A stretch of 64,000 bases of DNA, from the NCBI GenBank assembly GCA_013396915.1, contig VWZL01002202.1:310001-374000 (forward strand). Reading direction: 5' to 3'. Position 1 is the stretch's first letter. The number at the start of each line of letters is the position of its first letter. Below, one piece after another: positions 60,993 to 64,000 of the stretch. The position numbers and the translations under genes are program-made. The stretch is from Stercorarius parasiticus. Its lineage: Eukaryota > Chordata > Aves > Charadriiformes > Stercorariidae. Under the pieces are notes generated by a model. It worked only from the letters and a program-made list of their open reading frames with translations, did not search any database and had not been told where the DNA came from.

Positions 60993-61140
60993 AGAATATC
61001 ATAGAATCATATTTAGGTTGGAAAAGATCCTTAAGATCATCAAGTCCAACTGTAAACCTAACACTGCCAAGTCCACCACTAAACCATGTCCCTAAGCACC
61101 ATGTCAACACATCTTTTAAATACCTCCAGGGATATCTTTC
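60993..61140 (-). mobile_element. CR1 3' fragment, antisense (neoavian-type consensus)
   Basis: ATCATAGAATCATATTTAGG, TTGGAAAAGATCCTTAAGAT, CATCAAGTCCAACTGTAAAC, CTAACACTGCCAAGTCCACC, ACTAAACCATGTCCCTAAGC and CTTTTAAATACCTCCAGGGA follow the well-known antisense 3' end of a widespread avian CR1 subfamily. It is truncated near 61140. Confidence 0.93.
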
Positions 61141-61279
61141 CTTCCAGTAACAGTTGATGACTTGCTCTTACAGCTACCTCCCTGACAGAAAGGCTGTCAA
61201 GGCTGTTGGCAAAAAGGCATGTGTGATCCACCTCGGAGCAGTGTTTCACAGAGCTTTAGTAATAATAAAGCAAGCTTAG

Positions 61280-61880
61280 ATCATAAAAAAGCCAAGAACA
61301 AGAACAGATGAACCAGAGCAAGGAAGACTGAAAAACTGAGATTACTCATATGGAAAATCATGTCCCATTTTGGTGCCCACTGTACAGAAAAGAAGCCAAA
61401 GAGACAGAAAATGCTCTGAGAAGCTCTACGAGACAACACAAAGGTCTGGAAAACTTGATTTAGAGCATGAGATTAAAGGATCTTGATCTATTGGCATTGT
61501 TCAAGAGAAACTGAAGCAACTTGCTCATGCACTGCAGTGAAATAAAGGAGAAGCTTTTTCTGATAGCAAACACATGTTTAATCTAGCCAAGAACGGTAGA
61601 AAAAATTAATGGCTTGAAGTTATAGCTAGATCAATTTACCCTGCAAAGAAAGCAGTCATTTTTAATAGCAAGGATCTAAAGCAACTGGAGAAAGCATAAC
61701 TAGAGACATGGGTTCTCTGTTATTTGCAGTCCTGAGCTAATGCTGAGTGTCTTTCTAAGGAGAAAACTGTTTCTGAGTATTGTGGGAGGGGAAAAAATTA
61801 TTGAACGAGGTGTTTAGGGTTGCAGTCATTTGTAAACCACAGCAGATAATTGGAGCAGTCCCTTCTAGCCTTGCAAACTA
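61280..61880 (+). mobile_element. Ancient CR1 (L3-like) 3' fragment, sense
   Basis: Weak but ordered similarity to old CR1 3' ends is visible: ATCTATTGGCATTGTTCAAG, then ACTGAAGCAACTTGCTCA, AATGGCTTGAAGTTATAGC, TTTTTAATAGCAAGGATCT and CAGTCCCTTCTAGCCTTGCA. It has no open frame. The order matches 'gaatggcttaaagtt', 'tttttaatagtgagggt', 'tcccttccagcc', but divergence is high. Confidence 0.5.
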
Positions 61881-63251
61881 CGACTACTATTAGCAAACTC
61901 TATTCCAAAATGTGGTAGGTCCTAAATATAGAAGAGTTGTAAAAATTGCCATGTCACAAGGGGTCTGCAGACATGATAAATGCAAGAACTGTTTGAGAAA
62001 CAGTTGATATGTTCCAGAAACTGCTTTAATTGAGAAGAGCAGTGGACCTTTATTCCCTGCTGCAAGATCTTTCTCCGGGTTTGACACATGTATGCTATGA
62101 TGTCTACATTTGTATGCATTTGCTCTTAATTAGAGGGACTGACAATGAGTCAAGCATCTGTGTCAAGGGGTTTAATTGAGTATAATGAAGGTTTCACTTG
62201 TTGGGGATCATGTCAACATTTAATTAATTACAATGAGCTACAGTGTTGGTATTTGAGACCAGTTAGTCTCTCCGCACTCCCACATCCAGAGCTAATATCC
62301 TTTGGTGTCCTGGTAATTACCCAGAGCAAACAAAGCTGGGAAGAAATACGCATCACAGAGGGCTTTCTGGTCCCTCCTCTCAAAGCAAGCTGCCGCCTCT
62401 TGCTGGCACTGATGGCAAGGTCTGCAAGGACCTGTGGATGCCATGAGCAGAGACCTGAGCCAACTGTGAACAGTCATTCAGGTCCCAGCAGCATTAAAGC
62501 TGCATTTTTTGTGCTGCTGAAGAAATCAACATGTGACATGCTAATACTGCTTTGCAGCTCTGGGGACAGCTGGTGGGAGCAGCCTGGAGTGTCCTTGTGC
62601 TGTGCTGCTTGGTGCCTGCCTGTCCTGCCTTGTATTTGTGGGGCCCGCAGCCCACCTGTGAATGGTTCTAAGGACTCCCCAAGGAGCTGGAAGAGCAGAT
62701 GTATTGATGTCAAACTCCATGAAAAATAGCTTTTCTAATAACTGACTTTTCTCCTGACCTGTGAGCTTTACTCTCTCAGTCCAGCAGAAAATGTAAAACC
62801 AAGATCAGGATAACAACCAAAATGGCTTATTAAAAAAAAATATCTCCCTTCTCCTTCTTACATCTAGTGCTTTCTCTGGGGAGACTGTCCTAAGGCCCTC
62901 ATCAAAATATCCCCTGCTCCCTGTGAGGGTAAGCAAACGGCCTCTGCCAGTGACTCTCGTGTGCTTCCCTCTCGACAGTTGCGTCTCACTCTCACAGGGA
63001 TAGGTGCCAAAGGATACACGCTCATTCCTGGCCATGCCCAAATGAGGAAAATCAAACTCAGGGCAGCCCTGCCTGCAAGCACTTGGCAAACTCTGACGGT
63101 TGCTCAGTGGCACTGGAGTCCTGCACAGCGTCAGCACTAGGAGTTGGGAGGCTTTGCATCCCAGCACTCCCATCACCCTGCATTGCTTCTCCTCTTGGAA
63201 GTGGGTAGATGACTGCCCTGTTTCTCCATCCCCTCTACCTGATTCCTCTCC

Positions 63252-63315
63252 CTAAGGTGTTTCCACTTTATTTCCTTGGCTTTTTGCTAAGGTTTCCACC
63301 TTATTTCCTTGGCTG
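63252..63315 (+). repeat. Tandem duplication, two diverged copies of about 30-35 bp
   Basis: CTAAGGTGTTTCCACTTTAT then TTCCTTGGC (63252-63280) is repeated as CTAAGGTTTCCACCTTATTT then CCTTGGC (63287-63313) with a 35-bp period. Confidence 0.9.
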
Positions 63316-64000
63316 CTTGTGGCCTTTTCCTTTGCCGTGCCCCTGCCACCCATAAGGATTGAGGTAGACATCTGCTGAGAACTTCAGAAATGGAGTTTAG
63401 CCATGCCAGAAACCAGCCGAAGTCTTCAAGGTAAGCCACAGGGACAAAGGCAAGTGATGGGATGGCATCACAGCTGCTCTCATATTTTCCAGGGAATATA
63501 CTAGTTTCCCTCAAGAAGAATGTCTCAGCTCCATGAAGACAGGTCAGGGAGAAAGCAAGGAAGCTCTCCTCAAATGTCTCTCAGGGTGAGTGCATCTGTC
63601 CTTTGCATGCCTGCCCATATAGATCCATGCAAAAGGACGTTGTTACAGTGGCTTTTTTTCCACCTTAGCTGAGTCCTTTGACTCCAGGTGTCAGATACCT
63701 TGTAGGAGATATGGGCTTTCTTATAAAAAGATCTCAAATGCCATGACTGTAGCACAGAAGCATCTGGGATATTACTTTATCCTATCTGCAGATGTGAGTC
63801 CTCAGTAATCACTACCTTGCTTCTGCCTTTGACAGGTCCCTTTATCTCCTGCTGGTCCAGAGGAGATGGTGCTGGTCTCCTTGGTGACTTAGTTGGGGTT
63901 AATGTCACCTGGACCTCTTGCTGCTGAGGGAAATCCTTGAGGGATGGTACTTTCAGAACCTGACTGCTTTTCTGAGTCAGACTGGGCAGCTACAGCTGGT

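Larger units (their letters stand above)
46799..64000 (-). other. ADRA1D: ADRA1D intron (at least 17.2 kb, runs off the window)
   Basis: No open frame with GPCR transmembrane content occurs to the right of the last exon, so exon 1 (N-terminus to TM6) must lie beyond 64000. Open frames such as 62145-62729 (+, 194 codons) or 53058-52573 (-, 161 codons) resemble no family and are treated as chance. Interspersed repeats and candidate elements within the intron are listed separately. The stretches between them (about 47.1-50.1, 50.4-54.6, 54.9-57.0 and 58.5-60.9 kb, and 61.9-64.0 kb) contain nothing else that I recognise. Confidence 0.8.

Noticed and set aside
62145..62729. 194-codon open frame on the + strand inside the ADRA1D intron
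   Set aside because: The translation has no recognisable domain or low-complexity-free conserved motif, no splice or promoter context, and lies antisense in an intron. A frame of this length is possible by chance in 64 kb. RNA-seq or conservation of the frame would be needed to revive it.

Overview
The window looks like bird nuclear DNA, probably from a neognath bird. Every recognisable interspersed repeat except two possible fossils is a CR1 LINE or a relative of CR1. Genes are sparse and split by kilobase-scale introns with canonical GT-AG borders. No Alu, B1 or L1 sequence and no bacterial or viral gene layout was seen. The species cannot be named from this sequence.

Two vertebrate genes can be identified, lying tail to tail. 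Positions 1-14.64 kb hold the 3' part of spermine oxidase (SMOX, + strand): the last four coding exons (3920-4093, 6704-7403, 12697-12857, 14169-14306), then a short 3' UTR with two AATAAA signals. The four exons join in frame to 390 codons plus a stop. They cover the substrate-binding and C-terminal FAD-contact parts of the enzyme. The N-terminal dinucleotide-binding exons lie to the left of the window. Positions about 45.3-64 kb hold the 3' end of the alpha-1D adrenergic receptor (ADRA1D, - strand): the last exon (46230-46798, start of TM7 to the C-terminal ETDI) and more than 17 kb of the preceding intron. The first exon, which should encode TM1 to TM6, must lie beyond 64000. From general knowledge, human SMOX and ADRA1D are convergent neighbours on chromosome 20p13, so this looks like conserved synteny.

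The roughly 31 kb between the two genes (14.65-45.3 kb) has no supported protein-coding gene. It contains CR1 fragments of several ages and both orientations, including one about 1.9 kb long that carries frame-broken ORF2 remains (29.0-30.9 kb). It also holds older, diverged CR1 copies of the L3 or reptile type (34.0-34.7 and 38.9-39.5 kb), AT-rich microsatellites, a 45-nt pyrimidine tract, and a perfect 240-bp GAGGA pentamer array of 48 units (34988-35227). The ADRA1D intron holds four CR1 3'-end fragments, one older CR1 copy, a possible hAT terminus and a small CpG-rich patch with a CRE-like site.

The two proteins act in unrelated processes: cytosolic and nuclear polyamine catabolism for SMOX, and Gq-coupled catecholamine signalling for ADRA1D. 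Nothing in the sequence suggests an operon-like or jointly working system. I found no convincing undescribed biological system. The observations most worth following are the pure GAGGA array, the 3'-truncated long CR1, the ancient repeat fossils, and a few possible regulatory or 3' UTR segments.
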